A program made the position numbers and the translations under genes. From the NCBI RefSeq assembly GCF_042453785.1, contig NC_091666.1, positions 29,151,001-29,215,000 of the forward strand: DNA of 64,000 nucleotides, read 5' to 3'. The stretch's first letter is position 1. The number at the start of each line of letters is the position of its first letter. Shown here piece after piece: positions 32,836 to 43,867 of this stretch. The notes under the pieces are model-generated. The model worked only from the letters and a program-made list of their open reading frames with translations. It was not told where the DNA came from and searched no databases. This stretch comes from Malus domestica (taxonomy: Eukaryota; Streptophyta; Magnoliopsida; Rosales; Rosaceae).

Positions 32836-33376
32836 AATATAAAAATTTGAATTATCTTTATTACATTACAAAAAAGAGTATTTTTAAACAATTATATAAT
32901 ATAGGAGATGACGTTTTACCACAATTGCGGAAAATAACTAGCAGCTCCACTTTTCAAAACTAACTATTTAACTCCGTAACACTAATGTTTTGTAAAAAAA
33001 AAATTACATAATGTGAACTTTTTAATAGTTGGTTATTTTAGAATTTCTCCTTATAGTATGAAGACTATCATTTATACTCCAAAATTCTAATTGTGCATTC
33101 CTCGTAAGAATATATTTTTTTTAAATATAAAAAGTTTAAGTGTAGAATTAGGTTTTTGAAGTATTGATAACACTTTCCAAAAATAAATTATCATCAATGT
33201 ATATCTAAATGAGAAATGGTAAGTGACTCTCTTTAAGTTAAAAGTGGGACTTTCCATAGATTCTTTGTAATCTCATATTTTTGACACAATATTTTATAAT
33301 ATTAGCACGAGAATTGACTATCCTCATATCTCAATATCAAATATAATACTTTTTTTTTGTCAAATGATAAATCTTG

Positions 33377-34040
33377 TGTTAGATCCCAACATCTCTCAAG
33401 GGAGTGGATCCTCTAACCCTTATATGTACATGCCCACCTCCATATAGCACGATGCCTTTTGGGAACTCACTGGCTTCAGGTTCCATCGGAACTCCGAAGT
33501 TAAGCGAGAAAGGCCAGAGCATTCTCGGGATGGGTGACCCACTGGGAAGTTCTGCTCGCGTGAGTTCCTAGAAACAAAACCGTGAAGGTGTGTCCAGGGG
33601 CCCAAAGCGGACAATATCATGCTACAGCAGAGTAGAGCTCGGGATGTGGTGGAGCCCAGGTTGGGATGTGACAATTTGGTATCAGAGTCAATCCCTGGTC
33701 GGAAGTGTGCCAACAAGGACGTCGAGCCCTTAAGGGGGTGGATTGTTAGATCCCATATCACCCAGGGGAGTGGATCCTCTATGCCTTATATGTACATGCC
33801 CACCTCCATATAGCACGAGGCCTTTTGGGAACTCATTGGTTTCAGGTTCCATCGAAACTCCGAAGTTAAGTGAGAAAGGGGCCAGAGCATTCCTAAGATG
33901 AATGATCCACTGTGATGTTTTGCTTGCGTGAGTTCCCAGAAACAAAACGGTGAGGGCATGGCCGGGGCCCAAAGCGGACAATATCGTGCTATGGCGGAGT
34001 CGAGCCCGGGATGTGATGGAGCCCAGGTCGGGATGTGACA
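33377..34040 (+). mobile_element. Cassandra TRIM retrotransposon with 5S-like LTRs
   Basis: Two 297-bp LTRs (33377-33673 and 33744-34040) start TGTTAGATCCCA and end GGGATGTGACA. Between them lie a tRNA-Met-type primer site TGGTATCAGAGTC (about 33677) and a purine tract TAAGGGGGTGG, only about 70 bp apart. The target duplication TCTTG flanks the whole (33372-33376, 34041-34045). The element codes for nothing; Cassandra elements are known to carry 5S rRNA promoter sequence in the LTRs. Confidence 0.95.
33460..33570 (+). promoter_or_regulatory. 5S rRNA-derived Pol III promoter region in the Cassandra LTR
   Basis: CATCGGAACTCCGAAGTTAA followed by GCG, then GGGATGGGTGACCCACTGGG and AAGTTCTGCTCG, follow plant 5S rRNA through boxes A, IE and C. 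The 5' part of 5S is diverged, so this is not a 5S gene. A second copy in the 3' LTR (about 33827-33940) has more changes (for example GATGAATGATCC in place of GATGGGTGACC) and is probably weaker. Confidence 0.85.
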
Positions 34041-34043
34041 TCT

Positions 34044-34147
34044 TGTTAGATTAGATAAGATATCAAATTAGCCATTAACGGGGTTTGAACCCACGTCGTC
34101 ATGCAAAAACTCAACTTTTTTCCACCATTGTGGTAAATGGCCACTTG
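34044..34147 (-). repeat. tRNA-derived SINE fragment, reverse orientation
   Basis: On the minus strand, CCACAATGGTGG (A-box-like) is followed about 30 bp later by GGGTTCAAACCCCGT (B-box), then GCTAATTTGATATC. This spacing and box pair are typical of plant SINEs. No tRNA cloverleaf was found. Confidence 0.5.
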
Positions 34148-34179
34148 CAATATCGAATATAATACTTGCATGTACGATT

Positions 34180-34340
34180 ATTATTTGAATATATTCATCT
34201 TTACTTGTAAGTGAAAAATCTTAATTTTGATTCTCGCAAAAAGCGAATTTAAATCATATCATTGCTAGCCCATTATGAAGTTTAGCCCACACCCTACCCC
34301 CTTAATAAAGATAATATTATTTATTCAAAAATTAAATAAA
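34180..34340 (+). repeat. Short SINE/MITE-like repeat, diverged copy
   Basis: ACTTGTAAGTGAAAAATCTT, TTTTGATTCTCGCAAA, GCTAGCCCATTATGA and AGATAATATT match 39931-40095 at reduced identity, so this is a truncated second copy of that repeat. Confidence 0.55.
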
Positions 34341-34551
34341 TAAATAATTATAATTGTATTTAATACATGTAAACTAAAAAAACCCCATATCCAAAAGTTT
34401 CACTTATTTCTGTCCTTGAAACGCAGTGTTTCAAACCAGTAGTGGACTGTCACTGGCAACAGACGAATTGCAGCAGAAGATCACACAAATCCGAAAACTT
34501 TATCCAATTTTCTCATCGGTTCCTGACTCAGTTTCGTTGAGCTCTTTGGCA

Positions 34552-37356
34552 ATGGAAGCTCTGGGATTTCCTTCTCTCAACACTCACAGCATTTCGTGCT
34601 CCAGTTCTCAGAAACGAAGAGCCACTAAACCACCATGTCAAAGAACATATTTTTCAAGCATTTCACCTCCATCTTCCCTAAAACTCACACCCTCTTACAG
34701 AAGTTACAATTTTGTATGTAAATTCTCCACCTTTTTCATGTTCTAATTATTGGGTTTATGGTAATTTTCATGTTTTGAGTATATTTTCTAATCTGGGTTG
34801 TTCTTGTTCTTGATGTTAACTTACCATTTTGTATGTGAATTCTGCACCTTTTTCATGTTTTAATATTTGGGCTTTTTTTATTTTTTATTTTTTTCTCCTA
34901 ATGTGGGTTGTTCTTGTTCTCTTTTTTGATTTAGCGAAGGAGTGCCACTCGAATGCAAGCTGACAGTGAAGATTACGAGTTGAAGCAAATGAGGGATATG
35001 GCTGCTGCCAAAAAGAGATGGGAGGCTCTGGTATGTTTCTCGATTCCTTCAGAATTCGAAGACCAAAAAACAAAATGAGTTTTTGTGTAAATCTGTTTAA
35101 GTTTGCTACTTAATGGGCAATTAAGAAATGAAGTAACGTTCTTTTAGTTCAACTATTCTGTTTGTAGAGGTTTTATGATTTGTTCCGCATATGCTAAGTT
35201 TGAACTTACTGGGATTTGTTATTGTTTGTTCGAGCGATAGTCTACACGAAAGTAACCTAAACTACGATAGAGGATTTGAACTTGGGATTGGTTAATTTTA
35301 TTGATTCGCTAGGATATGTTAAACTGTGGTGCATTTGGAGTTTTAACCGGTTAGTACAGGTTAGGGAAGGAAAGGTTAAAGCTTTAACACCAAGGGAAGC
35401 CGGGTATGCAATTCAGCTATCTAACAAAACCCTTCTCGATGTTCGTCCCTCTACAGAACACAAAAAGGTACGCAGCTTAATGTTTTTTTTTCCCTTCTCT
35501 GTAGTATTCTTTGTTATGATTCTTGAATTAATCTCTTCTTTCCCCCTGTTTTATAGGCATGGGTTAAAGGATCAACCTGGATTCCGATATTTGACGTTGG
35601 TAATGAATTCGACGCTGGAACTCTTTCCAGAAAGTTCATGAATTTCACAATGGGTATCAGACAACTCTTGCTATCCTGTCGTTCTTAACTTATATCTAGT
35701 TTTGCATTGCTTATGTGCTTTGTAATTTTGTTTTTGGATACAATTTAACAAATTAATAGGTTTTCAATCAATACTCAAAGCATAGTAGGATATTTGTAAT
35801 ATGTTGTAGGGAAACTACTTAAATGACGTTTGAACTGTAACCTCTTATTGCTTTGAACCTGGTGGTGGTTATACTCCTAAAGGACATAATATTTTGTGTA
35901 GGGGGTTGGTGGAGTGGCGTTCCTATGTTGTCATATAACAGGTATGTCAGAAAAACCATATTATTCTTGTGATTTGCTTTGTTCATGTGATAAATTGCAT
36001 ATTGATTGTTTGTTTTTTCACCAGCCAGTTCGTGGCCAAAGTTAGTGAGAAGTTTCCAGAAGATACAGATCTTATCGTTGCATGTCAGAAGGGATTGAGG
36101 TACTTTTTATGTTACAAAGATTGTATTTTCAGTTATAACTGGTTTATAAAGAGACATTTGGAAGTTCTTGTATGACATAATTCTATTTTGGTTTTCATAT
36201 AATTGATAGGATTGAGGTTGTAATTGCAACATATATGTAGTTATATCATGGTATATTTAGCGTGCATAGCAAATCCATACATGGATCTCCTCGCTTTCAT
36301 AATTGAGTAACAGTAGACTTGAAGACTGGAAGACTTTTAGAAAACTATAATGAAGATGTTTTCCCAAAATTATGAAGATTATACCAATCATTTGCTATCT
36401 TCTCCTCACAAAGTGATAATATAAATTAGGAGGAGACTGTCAAAGGATTAAAAGGGAGAAATCGTAGTTCAGCCGTTGATTTCTTTTGCGAAGTTCTAGA
36501 CATCAGACCCATGTTTTTGGTCCAGGTTGAATTTTTTGCCTCCAGCTCGAATAGAGAAGAGTAGTTTGTAACTTTTAGTTCTACCGCATACTATGGTCTA
36601 AATACATGAAAGAAAAGAAGGCAATGAGAATCACTTGCATTGGAATGAATCAATCACAAATTTCATCACCGTCACCTTTCATGGCAGATCTCTGGCTGCT
36701 TGCGAGCAGCTGTACAATGCAGGCTACAAAAACCTTTTCTGGGTTCAAGGAGGTTTAGAGGCTGCTGAAGAAGAGGTAGTTGTGGTTTTAGTGTTTGGAT
36801 ATTCTTTTTTTTCTTAGCATTTCTACGTGGATCTTCTTTTTCGGTGCTTTTGGTGTGAATCTTATGTGGGAGCAGGATCTTGTCAGAGAAGGACCTCAGC
36901 CATTTAAGTTTGCTGGAATTGGTGGGGTTTCAGAATTCCTCGGGTAACTATCTGGTCTTGCTCACTTTTTGTTATAATTGGTATCTATGTTCTAGTGATG
37001 AACACTAACTTTTGTTTCTGATGCATATTAAAATACAATTTTAAGACAGTTCTTATACAAATTTATTAGTAAGTGCATTTATATCTCAATCCCCAATCCA
37101 CAGTTGGACAGATCAGCAAAGAGCTGCAGGTGCCAAAGAAGGTTGGAGTTACCGATTAGTGTTCTCTGCCCGGCTGGTACTTATTCTCTTCAACATGTTT
37201 GCTAAAGTGGCCTGGTTTTTAGTCACCTCACTTTCAAGCGTCTAATCTCAATTTGAACGATTTTTGGCACAGGTCGGAGTCATTGTCCTTGCCGATGCCT
37301 TGTTTCTTGGTGCTCAGCAATTCGGACATTATCTTCAGGATATAAGGTCGCACTGA
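34552..37356 (+). CDS. STR10: Rhodanese-like domain protein, chloroplast type (STR10-like), ten exons
   Basis: Exons are 34552-34713, 34935-35030, 35360-35467, 35557-35653, 35902-35941, 36025-36099, 36688-36775, 36876-36943, 37104-37176 and 37273-37356, all with GT-AG introns; phases agree and give 296 residues. The Ser/Thr-rich N-terminus (MEALGFPSLNTHSISCSSSQ) fits a plastid transit peptide. The rhodanese domain runs from KTLLDVRPSTEHKK to LFWVQGGLEAA, with the active-site Cys188 in CQKGLRSLAAC. The C-terminal part has GWTDQQRAAGAKEGW and a hydrophobic segment (VGVIVLADALFLGAQQ), probably one membrane helix. The exon pattern and text match my memory of Arabidopsis STR10 (At3g08920). The substrate is unknown. 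No promoter element was identified. Confidence 0.92.
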
Positions 37357-37959
37357 GGTTAAACACTTGTGCTTGAAGTACGTGATTGAATATCAAGGTA
37401 CAACATTTTGCAGTACTGGTTTACCAGAGAATAGATTTGCCAAGGATAACAATTTTGGAAGCCAGAGTGCCTCAAAAAGAAGATTGCGTGCGAGCTCTGT
37501 ATGAGAAGTAGATCAGTGACTGAGCCAGCAAATTTTGTCGGACAGTTACGCCTTGTAAAACATGTTCTAGTCTAGTATTAGTTTTTTCTCTTCTTTTTCT
37601 CTCATAGCGGTTTTTTGGCCTAGCAATGTATTTGTCCTGTGAATTCTGCTATTAATAATTTTCTTTTATCAATCATTATATATTGCGCAGAACTTGAATA
37701 ACTTCTTACGCATGCCGTGGCAAGCAGGGAATCATCTCCTCGCGTTGCCTATTAAGCTGTGCTATCAACTGCATATCTAACGGAACCATTTACTATGTAG
37801 ATTTTGATTTTGTTCTTGTGAAGCTATGAAACTATAACTGTTCTTTGAAGCCAACCTTGACATTGCATTTAGACCCCAATCAGGGTAGGAAGGGAAAATG
37901 GAAGGGAAAATGGAAGGAAAAATCATATATCGTTGAGAAAAAAGGTTAGGTTTGATTTC
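37357..37959 (+). other. STR10 3' untranslated region and intergenic DNA
   Basis: After the stop codon there is AT-rich sequence with TTAATAATTTTC near 37650 that could serve in polyadenylation, then intergenic DNA with a short GGGAAAATGGAAG repeat (37893-37919). No gene is seen. Confidence 0.5.
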
Positions 37960-38282
37960 TTCCATTTACTTTAGGAGTCTGCTTCTGAGATATAGGCAGA
38001 AGGCAATGCGTGGTGCCAGGATAAGACTCTGCAACCCGACAAACCAGACGAGCAACTTCTTCTCTAACATGGCCATACTTCTCTGCCAATCCGCGAAAAG
38101 ATAGGTGAGGGGTTGTTTCCGAGCTGGTGAAGGTTACCAACGACAGGTAGCTTCGGAGGGCTTGGTGGAAGTTTGAGTTTTCTTTTCCGTGACTTATCCT
38201 CAAAGATAAATTTGAGCAACAATATGAGGAAACTGAATGCAAGAAGCAAAGAGGGTTCCTTCAGTAATTGAAGAAAATCCAT
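37960..38282 (-). pseudogene. N-terminal P450 fragment (CYP71 clan)
   Basis: The minus strand starts MDFLQLLKEPSLLLAFSFLI (membrane anchor), then KLPPSPPKLPVVGNLHQLGN, the proline hinge. A frameshift follows; the next frame has HLSFRGLAEKYG and then jumps to REEVARLVCRVAES, a segment normally over 80 residues further on. An internal deletion and the lack of everything downstream make it a relic. It lies tail to tail with STR10. Bases 38283-38530 hold no gene. Confidence 0.8.
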
Positions 38283-38535
38283 TGGAAACCAAAATTCAGT
38301 GCCTCGGAGTTTCTGGTACGGTTCCCTCAGTTGTCGTAATCAATTTCATTAGACTGAGACTTGCTTTCGGTGGCATCTAATGAAGAAAGTTGAGATTTCA
38401 TCATAAAACCAATTTGCAATATGAGGAGTAGTCCAATCTCTTATAAGCTCATGCAAGTCCCTCCTTCCATCAATGTGGAACTTATTTCCAACACACCCCC
38501 TAACACGTGGACAACACAACGGGGTGACATGGAGA

Positions 38536-39347
38536 GCGTGTGGCCGTTTGGTTTCACACATCGGTGGGGGAAGTCAACAAGGGTGGCTTTAAATATGATT
38601 ACCTTACTCTAACTAATGCCGGGACATTTTGTGGTAAAACCCCACATCTGACGGATTGGGTAGGAGGAAAACTAATGAAAAAGGTTTGAAAACTTTAAAT
38701 TTTAACGATAATTACAAAATAAAGGGTAAAGTGAATAGTATCAGGATTGACTTTTTAGTGTAAAAATGTGGTTTTTCATTAAAGTGAACAGTACCGAGAG
38801 CTTTTCATTACAGTTCCCTTGGGCAGGTGGTAAAGTTGGGAACAATATTGATGTCGTTAGAGTGGGCCTCCTGGGCTCGTCGATCTAAATAAAATTCAAC
38901 ATGGTATAAGAGCCCACAGTTACGGGCTCATGCAAGCCAAAAGCTTGTCACCAGAAAGTGTGGCCTTGGAAACAAGCTTAGACTCTTAACATAGAGCCAG
39001 CCTCAGAGTTTTTAAGAATCACTTCTTGAAATGATTGAAAACAAGTCTGGACTTCATTGGAGCCGACTTCTGAGTTTTAATCAATCTCTGAGTTTCAATT
39101 GTCGATGTGTGCATCTCTACTTGTGAACCACTAAATGGGGTTACACGTGAGGGGTGTGTTAGCAGTCACACAACGATGGGAGAAGTCAACAAAGGTGGCT
39201 TTAAAAATGATTATCCTACTCTAACTAATACTAAGACCTTTAGTGGTAAAACCTCACACCTGATGGATTGGGCAGGTGATAAAGTTAGGAATAATATTGA
39301 TGTCGTTAGAGTGGGGCCAAACGAATCCGCCGATCCAAAAATCCAAC
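38536..39347 (+). mobile_element. TRIM-like LTR element with a nested MITE
   Basis: Two related blocks contain GGGGGAAGTCAACAAGGGTG or GGGAGAAGTCAACAAAGGTG, ACTCTAACTAAT, GTGGTAAAACC and ATTGATGTCGTTAGAGTGGG. The first ends ATTCAACA at 38901 and is followed by a primer-site-like TGGTATAAGAGCCC. The second ends near 39347. No coding is present. Block starts are approximate. A 157-bp MITE interrupts the first block. Confidence 0.7.
38662..38818. mobile_element. MITE, Mutator-like by its target duplication
   Basis: The ends GGAAAACTAATGAAAAAGG and, reversed, GGAACTGTAATGAAAAGC form inverted repeats. The flanks TTGGGTAGG and TTGGGCAGG are 9 bp and differ at one position, matching the uninterrupted TTGGGCAGG in the second block (39278 region). 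A 9-bp duplication is typical of Mutator-like elements. Confidence 0.7.
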
Positions 39348-39930
39348 ATCTAATAGTCATCAATCGGCAAGGAAGCCACCTCAATTACTTTGTACCATTT
39401 TCCACCTTGTTTTACTAACAGAAATATGCCAGACAAAGCCTCATCTTCTTTTCTGGAGTGTAGTAACGGATGATGATACACGCTGTGGTCCCGAAAATAA
39501 GTGACAGATAGAGAAACATGCAGAACTATTATTGAGCTCCATAAAAAGAAACTCGAGGATCATTATCCTTATGGAATAGTAATACGGAAACGAAGTATTC
39601 AACATTCATTGATAGTGCGAGATTTGAACGATTCAACGTTCATCGATATATAGCCACATCAGAATAAATACATTTGGTTCTGTCTGTAAAATTCAACATC
39701 ATGACAAATTAATAGAGCAATATGACAATGCTCTTATAGTCCTTTAATTGTCCTTTCTGGTTTTCTATTTTTGACAATGGGTGCACAAGAAACGACGATC
39801 AGGGTTCGAAATAATGGATTTTCGTCCCACCCTACGTGCAGTCAATTTGTATCAACAAGGGAGCTTTCCCTCTCCAACATTAACTGTAAGTGGTTTCTTA
39901 AATTCTGTCAGTTACACGCCACTTAATAAT
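39348..39930. other. Intergenic DNA, no feature recognised
   Basis: No coding, RNA gene or clear repeat end was found. Short direct repeats of the GATTCAACGTTCAT type occur at 39596-39645. Confidence 0.5.
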
Positions 39931-40095
39931 ATGGTCTAGTGGTATTCCTCTTCACTTGTAAGTGAAAGGTCTTAGATTCGATTTTCGCCACAGACGAATT
40001 TGAACCACATTATTATGGCTCGTCCAATGTGAGGCTTACTCTACTCCCTTACTCCTTTAGTGTAGATAAATATCGTTTGTTAAAAAAAAAAAAAC
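39931..40095 (+). repeat. tRNA-derived SINE-like repeat
   Basis: TATGGTCTAGTGGTATTCC resembles a Pol III A box and GATTCGATTTTCGCC a B box, with fitting spacing. The repeat ends GTAGATAAATATCGTTTGTT and a poly-A run (40081-40094). A diverged copy lies at 34180-34340. Confidence 0.55.
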
Positions 40096-40297
40096 ATATA
40101 TTCACACACATAATACTTTATTTATTTTTTTTGGGTGTAAGCACACACACTACTTTGGCACTGCATGTGCTATGTTATTTTGGCAATAGCGACAGACAAA
40201 GCGAACATAATAGGTGACGGTAGAAGGCTTAGAGCCTTAGGTTAGACATAAAATACAAAGGCCTATACGCGTACATAGACAATGTAGCCTCTATCTT

Positions 40298-42982
40298 TCA
40301 ACCTAAATATGGAAGAGCAACAGCTTTGAGAGGATACTTTAGGATTACAGTTGTGCCATTTGATTCAGTCATGTCAAAACCCTCGCCACTTGCTCCACCG
40401 GGCAATGCCCAGTTGAACTTGTGCACGATATTCGCCAGAACAATCTCATCGATAGATATTGCAAACTGAATTCCCGGGCAGATCCTCCTGCCAGCTCCAA
40501 ATGGAATGAACTGGAAGTCATTCCCTTTATAGTCTAGACCGTTATTCAAGAACCTTTCTGGCTCGTACTCCTCTGGGTTTTCATACGTTTCAGGATCTCT
40601 TCCGATTCCCCACGCGTTGATCATAACAAGTGTCTTGGCCTTAATGTCGTAATCATTTATTTTCACATCTTGTGTCGACACCCTGGGAAGTAGTAATGGA
40701 CCTGGAGTATGTAAGCGAAGAGTCTCCTTGATCACTGCCTTCAAGTAGTGCATGCCTACCAAATCATCCTCTGTAATTATGTCTGTTATGTTTCCGACTA
40801 TTCCCCGTACCTCATTCTGCAATTTGCTCATGATCCTCGGATGCCTCAAAAGCTCAGTCATTGCCCACTCTAGCACTGCATATGTGGTATGAGTGCCTGC
40901 AATAAACATATCCTACATGAACAATGAACAAAGTTAGGTTGATCAGGTAAAATCATCCAAAAGTCTTGTGATTCAGTAGCTCATTTTTTGTTCCATCATT
41001 TTGTCGACGTTTACAAGCAGTTATAGTAAACTCTCTAGTTCCAATCAGGTCGGCCCTGAGGGTAGCCCAAGTAGGCGCCTACCTAGGGCCCCCACTTTGG
41101 AAGGGCCCAAAAAAAAATTTATATCTTGTAATGAACATATAAATACAAAAAATGTAATAAATATCATAATTCATTTGTTAGTGCAGTGGAAATGTTGGCT
41201 TCATTTTTTTTTTGGGTGTTGAGTTCGAAACACGAAGTTGCTTTTTAGTCACTAGATTTTTCTTATTTTTCAAATTTACCGCCAATTCATCTGTCCAACT
41301 CCCAATCTATCTGTCCAAATGCATATAAAGTTATAAAACTCAAGTCTCTGCAATCTTTTTTCTTTCAACTTCTCATTATGTCCATTTTTATCAAATGTTT
41401 AAACCAACTTCCCATTCTTTCCATTTCTATTGAATGTTTAAACCATCATATGGCCTTAAAGATTGTACAAGATAATCAAAACTTTGAATTTTATATTTTT
41501 CTTTTCAATAACTTTTTATTCGATGGATTATTTTAATATTCAATTCGTTAGTGTGATGTTGATTTTAGAAGGAAAAAAACACAAGAGAAACAATTGGCGT
41601 TGAATTTATTATACTCGTTAATCAAGTTTTATTGTTATTTACTCTCTTGATCATTAAGTTTTATTATTCTTCACTCTCAATCTTAAACTCTTGACTGCAA
41701 ACATTTAGTACATTTGTGTCTAAAAACGTGAATCGTGTAATGTTTAAATAATCTTTGTATATTTATCTTCTTTTCATATTAATTTTTAATGATATTTGAT
41801 GTGAAAATAGAGCTTTTTATGTATTTAGCAAATTCTTTTTTATACAAATCAATATACAAAGAACCGGAGATCAGAGAATTTTAGGGCCCCACTTCAAAGG
41901 CTCGCCTAGGGTCCCCAAATTCTCAGGGTCGGCCCTGGTTCCAATTATAGGTAAATGTCACATTCATGTGCAAATCAGATGCAAATAGAGAGACTTACTA
42001 AGATGAGAGCCTTTATGCCAACTCTATCAAGAGAAAAACCAGCCAAGCTTCCTTCCTGAATCCCAAGCAAAATATCCACGAAATCCTTTTGTTCCTCGTT
42101 CTCAACATGAACATGTTCATCATTTCCACTTTTGGACGTCTGATCGCTATGCTCTTGAACCACACTCTCTAGAAAGTCGTCAAATTGCTTAGCAACCTTG
42201 TCTATCTTGGCATGCAAACCATTGACACGGCTCAACCAAGAAAGCCATGGGATATAGTCCCCGATATCCATAGTTCCCAATAACTCCACGAACTCCTTTA
42301 TAATCTCCTTAGACATCTTCCCACCTTCTTCACCACTGTACTTCCTCCCTAGAGCCACTCTACATAGCACATCGTTGGTAAGCGTCACAAACATTTCGCG
42401 TAAATTCAGAACTGATGATGATGAGGAGGAAGAGGATAATATAGAACAAGAGTCCTTTATTTTGTTGATCATGAGCTGGGTTTCCTCTTCTCTCACAGCA
42501 CGAAAAGAGCGAACCCTTTTGTTGCTCAAAAGATTTAAAACACATATACTTTTCATCTGCCTCCAGTACTCACCATAAGGGGCTGTTGCGATGTCTTTGT
42601 AGTTGTAGGCAAGCTTCTCATAGATGGTGGACTTGGGTCGGTCGGAAAATGCGATTTCATGGGTTTTCATGATCTCACGGGCAGCCTCGGCAGAAGAGAC
42701 AACAAGGACTGGGACACTTCCGAAGTGGAGAAGCATAAGAGGGCCATGGCGTTTAGATAAAGCTAGAAGTGAGCGATGTGGGTGCAAGCCTAATTGGTGA
42801 AAGTTTCCAATGATGGGGAACTTTGGTGGAGATGGCGGTAAGGAGTTGTTGGCGGTGGTTGCACTGGCAGAGGACCATTTGTATAGGAGGATTAGGAAAA
42901 TGGCCACAAGCGCGAAGGAAACCGGTTGCAACAAGTCGGAGGTTCCAAGCAGTTGTAGCATTTGTAAGAGATGTCTTAGCAT
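40298..42982 (-). CDS. CYP71A-like cytochrome P450, two exons
   Basis: Exon 1 is 42982-41999 and exon 2 is 40912-40298; the GT-AG intron (41998-40913) sits at the conserved CYP71 position. The product has 532 residues, normal for the family. An N-terminal hydrophobic anchor precedes the hinge [13 protein letters not shown]. The C-helix is GEYWRQMKS. The I-helix reads [14 protein letters not shown], with His where nearly all family members have Asp or Glu. ExxR (KETLRLH), PERF (EPERFLNNG) and the haem loop [10 protein letters not shown] are intact. It is an ER monooxygenase of specialised metabolism; I cannot name the substrate. The closest remembered relatives are CYP71A/CYP71AN enzymes. Its intron carries a hAT element. 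Confidence 0.9.
41046..41937. mobile_element. Non-autonomous hAT element inside the P450 intron
   Basis: The 892-bp element has a perfect 8-bp target duplication GTTCCAAT (41038-41045 and 41938-41945), diagnostic of hAT. Terminal repeats are CAGGTCGGCCCTGAG on the left and, reversed, CAGGGCCGACCCTGAG on the right, with further inverted similarity in CTAGGGCCCC. The interior is AT-rich with no transposase. Removing it leaves an intron of about 186 bp, closer to the 259-bp intron of the neighbouring P450. Confidence 0.93.
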
Positions 42983-43600
42983 CTTAATTCTTCTTTCTGA
43001 ATCAGTAACAAGTGTTTTAATTAGGAAACTTAAAGAAATTGTGTCTGTTTTGTTGTTTAAATACAGATCTTATGTCTTGGTATCGTGTGGAATAGGATCA
43101 TCCCATAAGCAAACAAAGTAAAGGCCGAATAGTGCGTATGTAGACCACATCAATTCTAGACAACTTGAAAGCTTTTCCAACTTGCTGACATTGACCTTGT
43201 AACTCATTATTTGTGACAGAGATCTTGGATTCATCTGACAAGATTGTAGAAAAATCAGATGTTTACGAATTTTATGAAACTTGGACTTTTATTTGTGCTT
43301 GGATTTGTAAATATGCAAAGATCTTTTGGATATTCTTAAGTAGGTCACAGTCTCACAGATTTCATGATCTTTACATATCTTCATGTTTTTGCTTACGTAA
43401 TGAAACTTTAGATAAAACAGACGTCGTCCTCCGCAGCAGATATCATCGACATCTTCACACGCCCAGCCTTCCAACTAAAAATGGAACGCATAGGAATCCT
43501 GTAGTTTGATCAGAGAAAAGCTATTTGATGTAAACTCGTATCTGAAGGTGATATCATCAAGCTTAAATGTAGAAAAATACCACCTCTGATGATATTTTTT
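42983..43600. other. Region upstream of the CYP71A-like gene
   Basis: This is promoter-side DNA for the minus-strand P450. I could not fix a TATA box or cis element with confidence; TTAAATACAG near 43056 (minus strand side) is a weak candidate. No other gene is visible. Confidence 0.4.
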
Positions 43601-43601
43601 T

Positions 43602-43749
43602 AGGGGTGTAATATCCATACACCCTTTTTACTTCTCACATCCCTTCCAATTTTCGACCATCGAATCGGATGAATTGAAGAAGATCGAAGGATAAAAATTA
43701 ACTCGGGATGTGTGAGAAGTAAAAAGAGATGTATGGATATCACACCCTG
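43602..43749. mobile_element. MITE with long inverted repeats
   Basis: AGGGGTGTAATATCCATACA then CTTTTTACTTCTCACATCCC at the left is mirrored at the right end (reverse complement CAGGGTGTGATATCCATACA then CTTTTTACTTCTCACACATC). The element of about 148 bp could fold into a hairpin. Flanks are A/T runs, so the target duplication is unclear. Confidence 0.75.
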
Positions 43750-43867
43750 ATTTTTATGGAGACATAATGTTTATGTTTATGTCACAAGCGCACGCTCGCA
43801 TGCGCACACAAGATTTGACTCTGTCTCTGCTCATTACTTGACGTCGAAAATTTACAAGAATTTGCGT

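Larger units (their letters stand above)
15601..32960 (+). repeat. Duplicated segment, copy B (split by two transposons)
   Basis: The pieces are 15601-15635, 17378-17527 and 32836-32960. Joined in order they reproduce copy A (2438-2740) with scattered substitutions. The interruptions are the Harbinger element and the Tat retrotransposon, each bounded by a target-site duplication. After about 32935 the two copies diverge. Confidence 0.88.

Noticed and set aside
33460..33570. Possible 5S rRNA gene
   Set aside because: The 5' third does not match 5S and the sequence lies within paired LTRs with a target duplication; it is Cassandra.
34044..34147. Possible tRNA gene on the minus strand
   Set aside because: A- and B-box-like motifs exist but no acceptor or anticodon stems can be drawn; a SINE is the better reading.
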